Assembly: GCA_044346855.1 (NCBI GenBank)
Contig: JBIIYJ010000294.1
Span: 1-6,674 of the forward strand
Reading direction: 5' to 3'
Source of the DNA: CAIKKV01 sp044346855
GTDB lineage: Bacteria; Verrucomicrobiota; Kiritimatiellia; CAIKKV01
DNA length: 6,674 nt
Each line of letters starts with the position of its first letter. Position 1 is the stretch's first letter. The notes beneath the pieces were generated by a model. The model was given only the letters and a program-made list of their open reading frames with translations. It was not told where the DNA came from and made no database searches. Of the stretch, positions 6,328 through 6,674 are shown one piece after another. Made by a program: the position numbers and the translations under genes.

Positions 6328-6674
6328 ACTGGAACAAGGCGGTTATCTTCCGGACGACGCCCATGACGGCTTCCGAACCGGTGTAAACCAGGACCCCGAA
6401 ATAGACGATCGTTGCCAGGTTGGTCAGGTAGCCCAGCAGGATGCAGCCCCCGTCCTTCTGGATCGCCCCCATGGCCAGGAACAGGATCGCCAGCCCCGGC
6501 AGGGTGTTCGAAAAGGGCACCAGTCCGAAGGGCATCATCAGCAGGACCGCCCCCAGCACCAGCATCATCGCGTTCAACCGGTCGACCAGGAAACCCCGGG
6601 CCAGCCGCGGAAGGCGCGGGTGGCTGATCCGCTCAAGCCGCGTCAGCCACACGATGCCTTTGGTCATGGCCGAT
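6326..6674 (-). CDS. ExoD-family exopolysaccharide synthesis protein, 5' end outside window
   Basis: This is an integral membrane protein resembling the C-terminal part of ExoD, a family linked genetically to exopolysaccharide production in rhizobia but without a settled biochemical role. The frame is open to the window edge; the ATG at 6667 is probably internal because ExoD proteins are usually near 200 residues and only about 115 are visible. Counting from ATG 6667, a basic segment (ERISHPRLPRLARG, 12-25) precedes two hydrophobic stretches (about 31-52 and 54-68). The characteristic FSNTLPGLAILFLAMGAIQK (52-71) is followed by DGG and a third membrane segment (about 76-97). It is followed after 10 bp by the regulator gene and is presumably co-transcribed with it. 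A generic small membrane protein is the alternative if the missing N-terminus does not match. Confidence 0.75.
   Translation of the reverse strand, partial: SAMTKGIVWLTRLERISHPRLPRLARGFLVDRLNAMMLVLGAVLLMMPFGLVPFSNTLPGLAILFLAMGAIQKDGGCILLGYLTNLATIVYFGVLVYTGSEAVMGVVRKITALFQ

Noticed and set aside
5068..6366. A 432-codon open frame on the + strand across the regulator and methyltransferase genes
   Set aside because: Arg/Pro/His-rich shadow covering two recognisable minus-strand genes; no domain and no ribosome binding site evident.

Overview
The window is GC-rich bacterial DNA with a Gram-negative (diderm) gene content: Tad-type secretion/pilus platform genes, an outer-membrane inverse autotransporter, and an ExoD-like membrane protein. 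An intimin-type barrel carrying a parallel beta-helix passenger, together with a GntR-headed LacI-like sugar-sensor regulator, suggests the PVC group, with Kiritimatiellota or Lentisphaerota as my best guess. This taxonomic placement is inference; no rRNA or other marker gene is present.

Layout. On the + strand at the left are the last ~100 codons of a TadB-like platform protein (cut by the window edge) and, one base after its stop, a complete TadC-like partner (310-1239). A 174-bp convergent gap follows. It holds a 9-bp tandem repeat array (ten units, 1271-1360) and a strong hairpin terminator (about 1363-1400) usable from both sides. Everything to the right is on the minus strand. In transcription order it is: an ExoD-family membrane protein cut by the right edge (6674-6326), a GntR/LacI-type regulator (6315-5233), an RlmM-like 23S rRNA 2'-O-ribose methyltransferase (5233-4181), and a large surface protein (4074-1414). 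The surface protein has an intimin/invasin-type beta-barrel and a right-handed beta-helix passenger.

The three right-hand genes look like one transcription unit: a 10-bp gap, then a stop/start overlap (TGATG). The autotransporter is separated from them by 106 bp. This gap contains an AT-rich patch, a plausible -35/-10 pair with an exact 14-bp palindrome in its spacer, a run of nine G, and a clear AGGAGA ribosome binding site. The surface protein therefore probably has its own regulated promoter, although read-through from the upstream operon cannot be excluded because I see no terminator after the methyltransferase.

The most interesting element is the autotransporter with its control region: an architecture unlike classic intimin/invasin, a candidate operator between the promoter boxes, and homopolymer tracts in the leader and coding region. 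I did not find a wholly unknown multi-gene system.
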